A stretch of 64,000 bases of DNA, from the NCBI GenBank assembly GCA_025558095.1, contig JAIVFI010000027.1, positions 1 through 64,000 of the forward strand, in the 5' to 3' direction. The notes beneath the pieces were generated by a model. The model was not told where the DNA came from and searched no databases. It saw only the letters and a list, made by a program, of their open reading frames with translations. This stretch comes from Hyaloraphidium curvatum (lineage: Eukaryota; Monoblepharomycota; Hyaloraphidiomycetes; Hyaloraphidiales; Hyaloraphidiaceae). How positions within the stretch are numbered: position 1 is the stretch's first letter; every line of letters begins with the position of its first letter. Both the position numbers and the translations under genes were made by a program. Positions 48,295 to 59,175 of this stretch are shown here, piece by piece.

Positions 48295-49319
48295 ATGCCC
48301 CTTTGCGGAATGCTCGCGGCCCTGGCCCCTCTCATGGCCGTCGTCGCTCTCGCCCGGGTGTCGCTCGCCGCGTCGGTCCTGCCACCGCCGCCGCCGGCCG
48401 CAGGATCTAATTACGCCGCTCATCCGGCCAAACAGTCCCACCCCCGAGACTTCGTTCGTGTCGTCCTGCGCCGACTGCCCCGCTGAATCTTTTTGGTAGC
48501 GTCGAGCTCGCGCAAGCGCCCCGGAGGGGAGGCTGACGAATCGGCGCCCATCGCAGCGAGTTCGGGCACCCCTCCGCACCCCCGGGCCTCCTGGCCTGCA
48601 TCGATTACCGCACCTCCCGCCGGCTGTATCGGGATTACGCCGGCCCCTCCGAGCCGCTCGGCTGCCCGCTGGTGGTCCCGGCCGCGGGCTACTTCGCCCT
48701 CAGCACCGGCATCGGCGCGACCAGCTCCAAGGTCTCGATTGCCCAAACAGGCGGCAGCGCGGACGGGACGACATGGTCGGCCATCTACAACGAGACCTCG
48801 TTGCAGCTCACCAACCCTTCCACGGGGGCGATCATCACGTACGGCTCCCCGGACGGCAGCCTGCCATTCCGCGCCGGGCTCCAGTTCATCTTCGCGCAGT
48901 CGCTTTTCAGCGATACCGCCCCACCGGGCAACGAAAATGGCAGCCCGCGGGCATACCGCTACGACACTGTTGGCACCTCCATCGAGTCCGCCCCGCTGGG
49001 CTTCTCGATCTGCCTCCCAAACCTCGACGGAGGGTTCCCGCCGACGACCTTCACCCGGTACGACTTGTTCCAGTACGCCATCATCGCCGGAAGCGCCATC
49101 GTCAACAGCATAGCCCCAAGTGGGGTGTACAGCGCCAAAGCGACTTACAACAACACGACGCCGGACGGGGAGGTGCTCGTGTTCGGCTTCTCGGCCGTGA
49201 TCCGGTGGGGGTCCGGGATCGCCACGTGGACCCACTCTGGCAATCTTGTGCTGACGGGCTCGGGATTCTCGATCAATGTGCGGATGAACGGGGGTTCGAC
49301 GAGCGCGTGGCCGCTTTGA
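48295..49319 (+). CDS. Secreted beta-rich protein, paralogue 2
   Basis: Most likely exons 48295-48357, 48404-48495 and 48557-49319 (about 305 residues). Signal peptide: MLAALAPLMAVVALA. The second exon ends in SSCADCPAESFC and the third begins EFGHPSAPPGLLACIDYRTS, the same arrangement as in the gene at 23929 (RLCSQCPEDYYC, EFGFQGTPPGQLACVG). The rest is a single extracellular-looking beta domain rich in Ser, Thr, Gly and aromatic residues (SLQLTNPSTGAIITYGS, GEVLVFGFSAVIRWGSG). The junction of exons 2 and 3 is strong; the first intron would be only 46 nt and is uncertain. Function unknown, probably cell surface or secreted. Confidence 0.6.
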
Positions 49320-49465
49320 TGAGCACGCGGCGGAGGCGTCATCGCATGAAGGAACCCTCAGACCTTGGTGGGACTCGATTTTCGAGCTGTCTGCTGGCGT
49401 AAGCGCCACGCACGGACCTGGCGACAATGAACAATCTATCTCCTAGCGCAAGATCCAACCGTGTC

Positions 49466-52400
49466 TCAGTAGTAGTCCGAGTTATCAGAGTCGAAATCGT
49501 CCCCGCTAAAGTCCTCTTCGTCGTCCTCCTCGTCGTCCTCATCAGGGTAGTAGTACGGCATCTTGGGCTTGACGATCGGCTTGGGCGGATCCCACTTGGG
49601 CCACGCCAGCGGCGCCATGAACGCCTGCTCGATCGCCAGCGCAGCCGCATCGGGCAGGAGACCGCGCGACGGGCTGTCCGCTCCCGACACGAGAGCCGCC
49701 GAGGAGTCGAAGGTGAACTTGAAGTCGCCCGGGATACTGGTCGCGGGCGCCGATCCCAGCCAGGCGCTGGCCATCCCGGCCACGATGTCGGGCACGGCGG
49801 CGGCCTGCATGGCAAGCTTGGCGTAGTACGGCCCTCCCTCACCCGGCGCCGCACCCGACGGCCCGGAAAACTCAAACTCGCTCGCCACAATCCTCCTTGC
49901 CGCCGCGTCGATGCCGTCGAACAGCGCCTTGCCCAGCTCCTGCCCCGCGGTCGACAGCCCGACGCCGCGGATTAGCAGATTCCGGATGCTCGCCCGCACA
50001 GCGTTGACCGCGTCCAGATCCTCCTTCCTCAAGGTGCGGTCCTCGGCCCCAAGGGTCTCGCGGACCAGCATTGCGTCGAAGGCCATGGCCGTGGGCCTCA
50101 CCGCGGGAGGAAACAGCGCGTACGAGGGGCGCAGAAAGTCCCCGCCCTGCCCGCAGTCCCAGTACGGGTGCAGCACGGCGGTGGCGCTCGCCGGATCGCG
50201 CATCCGAAGGTAACACTCCTTGGGGTCCGGAGCCAGCGCGAGGAGCCGGAGGTTCCAAGCGGGGTCGTCCGCGGGCACCACGGTGCACGACGAGATGTTG
50301 AGCGTGGCGGGCTGGGCGAAGGCGTTCATGTTGAGCTGGCCGACAACGGCCATCACCGCGCCGGCGACGAGGTAGACCGGCCTTCCGACGCCGCGGGAGC
50401 GGTGGAGAACGGTGACGGGGGAGGAGATTCCGGAGAGCAGGGCGTCGGCGTTCGGCGCGGGCTTGTCGTGCACCTTGCCGCCCTCGGTGAGCCGGAAGCT
50501 CGCGAGGCCGTAGATCCCGGGGCAGCGCCAGTAGCAACGCAGCTGCATCTTGGTGTGCACGGGGTTGGCCGAAGTGATGTTGAAGGCTCCCGGCAGCGCG
50601 ATCGCCCCGACGTCGTGGCCGAGGTTCATGGCCGGCGTGCCCACAGACGACAGCGCGGAGGTGTTCTTGCCGGCAAAGCCGGTCTCGGGCAGGGGTAAAG
50701 CCAGGGCCCAGTGGCGCCCCATGCAGAGGTAGTTGGCCATCCGCGCGCCGTAACCAGACTGGTTGGCAGGGTGGAAGATCGAGTCCGGATCCTCAGCGTC
50801 CGGCTTCGGCTCCGTGCCCCACGACGCGCTCGGATCAAACTCGACGACGACGGCCGGCACCACCTTCCTCCCCTTCTGCGTTTGGCACATGACGGCGCGG
50901 TCGGCTCCGAGCCAGGCCAGCGCGCTCCTGATGGCGTCGGCCGACCGCATGTTCGGCGGGCACTTCTCCGTGAGGGTGATCACCACCGTGTGCCTGGGGT
51001 CGACGTCGCGATAACGGGCCCGGAGCGAGGCGAGGAAGCGCGGCTTCTCCGAGAAGCTGACCTCGGCAGGCGGGACCGCCGAAACCGGCCTCCGTCCCCC
51101 CTTCTTCGCCAGACCAGGGATGCCAGCTTCGCCCAGCGGCCTCGGGTGGAAACTCGACTGCGGGACCGCGTAGGTGAAGTTGCGCAGCATGCCGAGCTTG
51201 GCGTTGTTGGCGTCCTTGGCCGCGTCCGTCTCGTTCCACTCGCCCAGCAACTCGGTGCCCAGCAGCTTGCCCGCCATCTCCTTGGTCGGCTTCTTGGGCC
51301 CCCCCTCGCCGATCCCCAGGGCCCAGCGGCGGTGCCTCTCAAGCTTCGCGGCGGCATCCGACAGCAGCCCCATGGGCGCCTCCGACGGCCTACCCTGGAA
51401 CACGTTGGGCGCACAGCACGCGAGCAGCAGCGCCCGCATCTGGTCCCGTGTCGCGGCAAAGAGCAGCGGCACGATCGCGGGCTCCCCGCCCTCGGGATCC
51501 ATCGCCGCCCCGAGCTCCTCGAACAGCTTCCGCCGGTCGCTCTGCGCGACGTCCGTTTCGTACGCCACCTTGGCAAGCGCGCGCAGCCGGTTGACTTGCT
51601 TCTTGGTGTAGATGTAGTCCTCGGGCGACGCCGCCGCGGCGCTCTCGCCCCCGATCCCCGCAGCCGGCCGTGCCGGCCGCTTCCGGGCCCCTTCGTCGAG
51701 CAGCACGAACTTTTCCAGCACGTGGGCGAGCCGCAGGGCAAACGTCGAACACATGGCGCGGAAGTGTCGGAACCGCTGCTGGTGGAGCGCAAGCTGGAAG
51801 AGCAGGCCCCTCCGCTGGCCGGGTGGCGTATCGGCCCAGGCGCAGAACGCCTCGAACAGGCCGATCGGCTCGCTCAGGCTTCCCCCGTCCGCGGTGAGCC
51901 TGCCTGCGAAGGAAAAGGCCAGCTTCTCCTGGAGCTCGTTCCGGTCCTTGATGAAGGTCGGCACGGGCTGGCTGAAGACGTCCTGGGCCGACAGCGCCGC
52001 GGCGAGCACGGCGCCCTCGGCCGCGCAGCCGGCAGCGGCGGCGAGGAGCAGCAGCGTGACCTGGTTCAGCTCCGCGCCGATGGTGGGGAACACGCGGCCC
52101 AGGAAGGTCACGATCCCTTCCTCGGCGTCGACGGCATCAGCAGCTTCGGTGCCTCGGCGCGCGTCGGCGAACACAGCGCCGGGGATCTCGGTCGCCTTGC
52201 GGACGGCCTTGCGTGCGTCCGACGAGAGGGGGAGGAGGGCGCCGTTCTCCTTGAGCTTGGCGAAGGCGGCTGCGAGCTGGTCCGAACTAGGTGGTTCCAC
52301 GAGCTCTGTGGAACGGAGTTCATGGAGCGTTAGTTCCTTTCTGAGGAGTTAACGTACGACCAGCGCTGGCGACCCACCGTTCAGCAGCTCCCTCGCCCTT

Positions 52401-54425
52401 TCCCCGGGGAACGTCTCCTTGACGCGCAGCACGACGCCCTCGATGGTGATCTGCGCGATTTCGGGCGGCTCGTGCTCCCGGCACACCTTGGTCAGGAAAG
52501 CTTCGGAGAAGAGGGCGACGTAGGTGCCGGGGGAACAGCGGCCGACGCGGCCGGAGCGCTGCTTGAATGAAGCGCGGGAGACTGAGGAAGGGCGGGTCAG
52601 TCAATAGGGCGGATGAGAAAGAGAGATGACCAACTCCATGAAAGTGCGAGCTGCTGCATGCCCCTGTTGGCGTTGAACTCCATCGCGCGTCGCAGGCCGT
52701 AGTCAATCACTGGTGGAGGGGATGGCGTTACTTTCCGAAGTTGTTCTAGTCCCCAAAGTCGATGCCTACCGTACTCAGCGTCAGGCATGGTAATGGAGCT
52801 CTCGGCGATGTTGGTGGCGAGCACGATCTTGACTTCGCCCTTCTCCTTATCCGCAGGCTGTGCGTTGAAATCAGGAGAACGGATCGATCAGCGCACGAGC
52901 GCCAATCGGGTCCAGCGGTCCAACGCACCACGAACGCCCTGTCCTGCTCCTCCCTCGCCGTCGACGAATGCAGAACGTGCGTCCTCACCCGCCCCCACTG
53001 CGACCGGTCCACGTACAGAGACAGCCCCTCCTCCAGCGCCTCCAAGAACGCCAGGATTTCGTTCTCCCCCGGCAGGAACACCAACACCGACGTGCTCTTC
53101 AGCTCGAACTCCTCCCCTTCGAGCTCCCCCGGGACGTAGGCCTGGAACGGCACCCGGCCGAACTGCAGCGCCAGCGCCACCCCGAGCCTGAACCCGCCGT
53201 CGTCGATTCCCGGCGGGAGGTAGTTGCTCCCCGAGCTCCCCGCGACCGCCATGGCGAAGCGGGCCAGGCGCTGCGCCATGTCCTCCCGCGAGGCCCAGGG
53301 CTCCATCGCGAGGCCGTTGGCGTCCTGGTAGGCCATCTGGAGGTCGCGCGAGGGGCGGTCGAAGATGGGGGAGGTGAGGGGGTGCGTGAGGAGCTGCTCG
53401 AGGAAGATGCGTTCGACAGGGTACCGCCGCTGCGCGATCTCGACGGGCTCGGCGGGGTCGGGCGCACCGGGGGCGGGGCGGGGCATAAAGGCAGAGAAAT
53501 AGGCGCCGTGCAGGCCGACGTCGAGGGTGGCGGACATGATGACGAGCTTGAAGCCCGAACTCGGATCCGCGGCGAGGCGTCGCCGAACGAGGAGCAGCAG
53601 GAGGTCCATGTCTACGGAACGCTCGTGGGCTTCGTCGAGGACGACGTGGGTGGCGTCGTCGAGGGCCGAAGGATCGGCGGCGATCCACGAGACAAGGTCT
53701 GCGAGAGTCACGGAAGGGTCAGCTGCAGATCCACCGCGGCCACTGCGCGACGTACATCCGGTGGTGGCAAACAGCACACTCGCCGACGACCCGCGGTCCG
53801 TCGAGCTGTCGGCCATGATCCTGTACCCCGCCGTGAACCTCTTGCCGGTCTCGGGGTGCTTGTACCTCTTGTCCTTCTTCGCCAGCTCCTTGAGCTGCGC
53901 GTCCACCCGCTCGGCAAGCCGCACCGCGGCGACCCTCCGCGGCTGGGCGACCACGATCCGAGGCCGCGAGATACCGCGTGTAAGGGCGTCGAGGATGAGG
54001 AACGGGCCGATGGCGGTGCTCTTGCCACAACCTGTTTCGCCGCATATCACTGCTACGCGCTGGCGGCGCACGCGGTCCAGGATCTCGCGCTCAAAATCGT
54101 GGATGGGGAGCCGGTCGAGCAGACCCTCGTGTACCAGCTTGACCGGCTTGGGAAGTGCGGCGGCGGGGACCTCGACTCCTGCCTCACCCGGCGCAGGCCC
54201 GACTGCCACGTGGCGGTGCTCCGACGGCAGATCCAGGCCCTCGGCGGCGAGCACGACCTCCTCCTCGACCTCCGACTCGGATTCCGACGCGTACTCGACC
54301 ACCAGCTCCTGTCCGGCGCGGTGCTCCTCCCGCACGTCGCCCCGGCCCGAGCCGAGGACGACGTCGTGTCGGGAAGCCGACCAGGGACTCTGCGGCGCAG
54401 GGGAGGCGGCCGGCGCGTCCTCCAT
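49466..54425 (-). CDS. DEAH-box RNA helicase with long C-terminal extension
   Basis: Six exons (54425-53756, 53698-52929, 52857-52770, 52709-52635, 52581-52378, 52305-49466) join in frame to 1548 residues. Motif I AVICGETGCGKSTA, Ia VAQPRRVAAVRLAER, ATTGYLVSWI restored across intron 1, II LDEAHERSVD, III VIMSATLD, V LATNIAESSITMPD and VI QRSGRVGR are present. The HA2-like region is LVEPPSSDQLAAAFAKLKENGAL and VFPTIGAELNQVTLLLLAAAAG. It begins where the last intron joins the helicase core to an 944-codon open frame that could otherwise pass for a separate gene. About 700 residues follow that I cannot assign, ending in an acidic tail (YYYPDEDDEEDDEEDFSGDD). Roles in splicing, ribosome biogenesis or RNA surveillance are possible. 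Confidence 0.82.
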
Positions 54426-54719
54426 CGTGATCTCCGAAAGATAGGATGGTCAGATAGTCCAATGACCGCGCGCGCTCCCTGCTCGCCGGGGGTCCCGAAA
54501 CAGCGACAAGAAACCGGCACCCGGCGGCACCCGAAAACCACGCGTTCGCCGCCCGAGGTCCACCAAGTCGCGCTCTCAATGAGCTGTAAAACGGAACCGG
54601 CGAACGCTCCAGCGGCCCCCGGCGCCACCTCCGCGCCCTAGACTGGCCCAAGTGTCGTTCCTGTTTGCGGTGCAAGGGACTTCACGCCAAGCTCCCCGAG
54701 ACTACTACTTGCTCTCGAG

Positions 54720-56122
54720 ATGTCGCCGCCGCTCGACAAGCTTCTGGGCCCCGATGTCTTCCTCGCGTGCTTTCCCGCGCCCCTACCGGCAAGGCCTCCT
54801 AAGGGATTGCCCCCGGCGTTCGCCGCGGGCTTCGCGGACCCGATGCCGCGGCCCTCCGAGGGCAGAGGCCACTAGACGCCAAGTCGACTCTCGACACGTT
54901 GCAGAGCCTGGACCCCTCGTTGAAGGTCGCCGCCGAGATATACATCCGCTCCCGGCCCGTCTTCGCCTCCGTGTGGTTCCGCATGCTCTTCCGCGACGCG
55001 ACGGGGATCTTCCTTTTCCTCTTGGTGTTTCCGTTCAACGACGGCATGTTCAGGACGCGGGGACTTGCCGTCGCGACCGTTGCATTCGTGCTCGACACCG
55101 CATGGTGGACCTGGGTGGCCCATGGCAGTATGCAGTGGTTCGGCGTCTTCGAGGACCGTTCCCCGAAACACCACAAACCTGCAGAGGCACCCCCGGAGCT
55201 CGACAACGCCTTCTCGGAACTTCAAAGCAACCGCAAGCGCCCAACGAGGCCGGTGTGCTGGCAGGCGTCGTGCGCTATCAACAGCTCCTGCAGGACCTGC
55301 AAAAGGTGGCGACAGTTCATCATCCACCGTGACGCTGGAGCATGATCCCGAGGACGAAGATCTCTACCCGTGCGTGGACTGCACGAGGAGCGTGCTGCGA
55401 TCCGCGTCGCTCAGCATGACCTTCACGGTTGTATTGTCGACTCTCTGCGGCGTGGTCATCTGGCTCCTCCTGAGGAACTGGACGTCCATTGTCACCTTGG
55501 GTGGGTTCGTCTGGACGACGCCGTGGTCGGCCATTCTGGGCGGCATTGCGCTCCTTGCGGACGCAGTCTACTTTTCGGGGCCTGTTTCCGGCCCACTACC
55601 GTGTTCACGATCCCTTTGCTGGACTTGGAGCTACGCCTGCGCACCCGGGCAGTCCGCATAGCGCTCGATGATCTCAAGAGGCAGCTGCGCCGTGCCTTGC
55701 AGGACGGTTCCGATCCCGGCCTGCCGTCCATCGCCCTGCACGCCCGCCTCCTGAGCGAATGGAGCGACAACTTCGGGATCAATCGGACTCTTCTTCCGCT
55801 CCATTTTCCTCGGCGACTTTGCCGCCATCCTTGTCAACGCCGCCGGCGCCTCGTGCGTACCCGCCTCGTACGTCGCCAGCATCGGCCTCCTTCTCTACCT
55901 TGCCACCCTCTCCATGTTCAACACCGCGTGGGTCAACCGGCAGTGCGACCCCACGGCCAGGGTGTACCGCGGCGCCGTCCTGGAACTCACTGCTATGGCC
56001 GATGAGGCCGCGACCGCGCCGCCCGCGGTCCTCTCGTGACCCTCGCCGTGGCGCTGTGGTCCGTATTTCGGTCGCTGGGCGTGGGGATCACGATCCAAAC
56101 GGTGTGTCCTGTCGTGGCATGA
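54720..56122 (+). pseudogene. Dead copy of multipass membrane gene (member 2)
   Basis: Starts MSPPLDKLLGPDVFLACFPA and follows the intact gene at 56423-57982 through [20 protein letters not shown] and [19 protein letters not shown] to [20 protein letters not shown]. At least four frame changes occur (near 54865, 55230, 55600 and 55790) without splice signals, and about 36 codons are missing after PPAVLS near 56035. It is arranged tail-to-tail with the live copy. Confidence 0.85.
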
Positions 56123-56422
56123 GCGACCACTTTCGGAAGGATGATGGCAGCGGGGGATGCCTGGAGTCGGGACGGGGACTGCAGAGACATGTTTGTGAAC
56201 GAGGGAAGTCATTGGACTATGGATACACCTTTAATCAATCTGAATTGCTGCAAACCGCGACCTGTTTTGGGCAAGACGGCGCCGTTCCCCTGCGCGCCAT
56301 ACACCGGGGCAGAGAGGCCGGCTGAGCGTCCGCTTCGTGACACTATAGATTGACTTTCGGGAGGCAAATACATCATGGCCAGGCATGCCGCCCCGTTGAC
56401 CCGCGACTCCCATAACCAAGTT

Positions 56423-57982
56423 TCAGGCCACCGCTGGCCAAACGGTCTGGATGGTGATCCCCACGCCCAGCGACCGAAATACGGACCACAGCGCCACGGC
56501 GAGGGTCACCACTGTCGTCGCCAGTGCGCGGATCACGTCGGTTGTAACCGGAATTCCGATGAACCTGGCCCGCGCCCCGTCGAGATCGGCAAATCTCTTC
56601 AGCAGCGAGCGGTGCGACTTGATGGACGACAGCACCGCGGGGGGCGCGGTCGCGGCCTCGTCAGCCAGCGCGGTGAGCTCCAGCACGGCGCTGCGGTACG
56701 CACTGGCCACGGCGTCGCACTGTCGGTTGACCCAAGCCGTGCTGAACAGGCCCAGGATGGCAATGTAGAGCAGGAGGCCGACGCTGGCCACGTAAAATGC
56801 GGGCAGGCACGACGCGCCCGCAGCGTTCACGACGATCGCCACGGCGTCGCCAAGGAAGAGGGAGCGCGTAAGGTACCCCAGGGATCCGGAGAATGTGAAG
56901 TTGTCGCGCCATTCGCTCAATAGCCGCGCATGCAAGGCGATGTAGGGTGCCGATGTCAAGGACGGGGGTTCCGCGGCGTCGTCATGGCCCTCCAGCAAGG
57001 CGCGGCGCAGGCGCGCCTTGAGATCATTGAGCGCGATGCTAACCGCCCTCGTCCGCAGGCGGAGTTCCAGGTCCAGCATGGGGCTGTTGAACACGGTGGT
57101 CGGCCGAAAGCAGGATCCGGCAACGTAGGCTGTTGACATTACCAAGGCAACACTCGCAAGGGTCCCAGACCATGGAGTCGTCCACACGAGCCCTCCCAAG
57201 GTTACGATGGACGTCCAGTTCCGCAGCGGGAGCCAGGTAACCAGGCCAAGGACAAGAAACGAAACGTTCACAAGAGCGGATGTCAGCGATGCCGACCGGA
57301 GCAACTCCTTCGTACAGGCGACGCATGGGCACGAATCTTCGCATCCGGGCTCGTGCTCCATCATTCCCGATGTGATCCCATTCGGATTCTGGTCCCGAAT
57401 GAGCTGCATGTAGCGCACGATGCCAGCGAGCACACCAGCTTCATTGGGTGCAGTCAAAGGCTTCGGAACATCCGACAAGGCGGTCTCCACCTCCGAGGGC
57501 AGTTCCGCGGACTCGACCCAACGGTCCGCAAAGGCACCCCACCATTGCATGGTGCCGTGGGTGACCCAGGTCCACCAGGCTATGTTGAATACAAATGCGA
57601 CCGTCGCAGTGGCGAGCCCGCGGGTGACGAACATCCTGTCGTTGAACGGGTACACCAAGAGGAAGAGGAAAATCTGAGGCGCGTCCTGGAAGACGAGGCG
57701 GGACCATACGGAGGCGAGCATGGGTCTGGAACGCATGTACATGTCGACACCAAGCTTCAACGACGGATCCAGGGTCTGCAGCGCGTCGAGCGTCGACTTT
57801 GCGTCCAGAGGCCTCTGAGCGCGGAGGGCCGCGGCATCGGGCGGGTCGGCGAAGCCCGCGGCGAACGTGGCCGGCAGCCCCCTCGGAGTCCGCACAGGAG
57901 GCGGTGCCGGGAAGCAGGCGAGGAATGCAGCGGGCCCCAAAAGCGAGTCCAGCGGCGGCGACGACATCTCGAGTTGCGGCAT
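56423..57982 (-). CDS. Multipass membrane protein, family member 3
   Basis: An intronless 519-residue protein with about seven hydrophobic segments, for example [51 protein letters not shown] and [14 protein letters not shown]. An intracellular or luminal cysteine cluster ([16 protein letters not shown]) and the motif [20 protein letters not shown] lie between them. Same architecture as the gene at 14829-16555, with its cysteine loop and C-terminal ARARFIG/ARRRFLG motif. No known family. Member 1 has introns where this one has none, which could indicate retroposition of the ancestor of this pair. The start is divergent from the sirtuin gene with 48 nt between ATGs. Confidence 0.75.
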   Translation of the reverse strand: MPQLEMSSPPLDSLLGPAAFLACFPAPPPVRTPRGLPATFAAGFADPPDAAALRAQRPLDAKSTLDALQTLDPSLKLGVDMYMRSRPMLASVWSRLVFQDAPQIFLFLLVYPFNDRMFVTRGLATATVAFVFNIAWWTWVTHGTMQWWGAFADRWVESAELPSEVETALSDVPKPLTAPNEAGVLAGIVRYMQLIRDQNPNGITSGMMEHEPGCEDSCPCVACTKELLRSASLTSALVNVSFLVLGLVTWLPLRNWTSIVTLGGLVWTTPWSGTLASVALVMSTAYVAGSCFRPTTVFNSPMLDLELRLRTRAVSIALNDLKARLRRALLEGHDDAAEPPSLTSAPYIALHARLLSEWRDNFTFSGSLGYLTRSLFLGDAVAIVVNAAGASCLPAFYVASVGLLLYIAILGLFSTAWVNRQCDAVASAYRSAVLELTALADEAATAPPAVLSSIKSHRSLLKRFADLDGARARFIGIPVTTDVIRALATTVVTLAVALWSVFRSLGVGITIQTVWPAVA

Positions 57983-58030
57983 TTACTGGCAAGGGACTCC
58001 GTTGGTGCTCCGACGCGTCGATCGACTCCA

Positions 58031-58928
58031 ATGGCGAACTCGGCTCGCGCCCGCGAGCTGCTGCTCTCCGCCAGGAACCTCGTGATTCTAACCGGTGCAG
58101 GTGTGTCAGCGGCATCGGGCGTGCCTACATTCCGCGGCCCGGGCGGGCTCTGGCGCCACTTCCGGTCCGAGGAGCTCGCGACCCCGCGCGCGTTCGCCGG
58201 GGATCCGTCGCTCGTATGGGAGTGGTACCACTGGCGGCGAGAAAGTGAGCCTCTTGATTTGGGATGAAGTTGCTTGTTCGATGCTGATCCCTGTTCCAGC
58301 GGTCCGGACGAAGTTGCCCAACGGCGCCCACCTCGCCATTGCCCGGCTGCAATCCAAACCCCCTGCCAACCTCCTCTCCGCCGTCCTGGTGACCCAGAAC
58401 GTCGACGGCATCCACCCCCTGGCCGGCTCGCCCTGCATCGAGATGCACGGATCGCTGTTCCGCACCAAGTGCACCAACAGCCGCTGCCCGGGGAGCAGCA
58501 AGGCCACGGAGGATAGGCGGAGCCCCATCGTCGAGGCTCTGCGTGGACGGGGCGCGCCGGACGTCGAGGAGAGGGGCCCGCAGATCCCGGAGGAGGAGCT
58601 GCCTCGGTGCGGGGAGTGCGGCTCGCTCACCCGCCCCGCTGTCGTGTGGTTCGGCGAGAACTTGGACCCGGCGGTGATGGCTTCGGTCCAGGACGCGCTG
58701 CAGGCGTGCGATCTCCTGTTCGTGGTGGGGACGAGCGGACTTGTGTACCCCGCGGCAGGGTTCGCGGAGGAGGTCCAGGCCCGCGGCGGGAATGTGGTCG
58801 AGTTCAACGTGGAGAGGACCAGGCAGGATGCGGATCCCAGCAGGAGGGGGAGGGGGGCGTACCTGTTCGTCGAAGGGCCGTGCGAGGTGACAGTGCCAGC
58901 CGTGGTGAACGCTGCACTCGCGCGGTAG
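58031..58928 (+). CDS. SIRT5-type (class III) sirtuin
   Basis: Exons 58031-58244 and 58300-58928 give 280 residues. NAD-binding [15 protein letters not shown], catalytic [12 protein letters not shown] and [10 protein letters not shown], and four zinc cysteines (KCTNSRC...RCGECG) are complete. The segment WEWYHWRRE contains the Tyr and Arg (Y-x-x-R) that in SIRT5/CobB read succinyl, malonyl and glutaryl lysines, so desuccinylase/demalonylase activity is expected. Later motifs [14 protein letters not shown] and [10 protein letters not shown] match. The 55-nt intron (GTGAGC...CAG) is phase 1. No presequence, so location is open. Shares a 48-nt divergent spacer with the membrane gene. Confidence 0.88.
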
Positions 58929-59175
58929 CTGGTGAATATTGATGTCGTCCGTTGCGTTGCTCGTTCGACTCCTTGTCGATGCGCAGTGCGGAGATGTGCG
59001 CAGCAAAGCCGCAGCAAAGCGGACGGGGTGTTTTGGGGTCCCGCGCGGCTGGAAAACCTGTTCTTGCTAGCCGCCCGCGTTCCCTGCCTGGGTGACGCCC
59101 TTGCGCAGGCACAGACAACGAAAACGCCACTGAGCGAGCCCCCTCTGTCGAAGCCGCCTACTCGCCCCTGCCGCT

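Noticed and set aside
50711-52333. 540-codon plus-strand frame
   Set aside because: Antisense of the helicase C-terminal exon; no family resemblance.
54720-56122. A real multi-exon gene instead of a pseudogene
   Set aside because: Frame changes coincide with one- or two-base differences to the intact paralogue, with no GT...AG pair of intron size, and a coding block is deleted.
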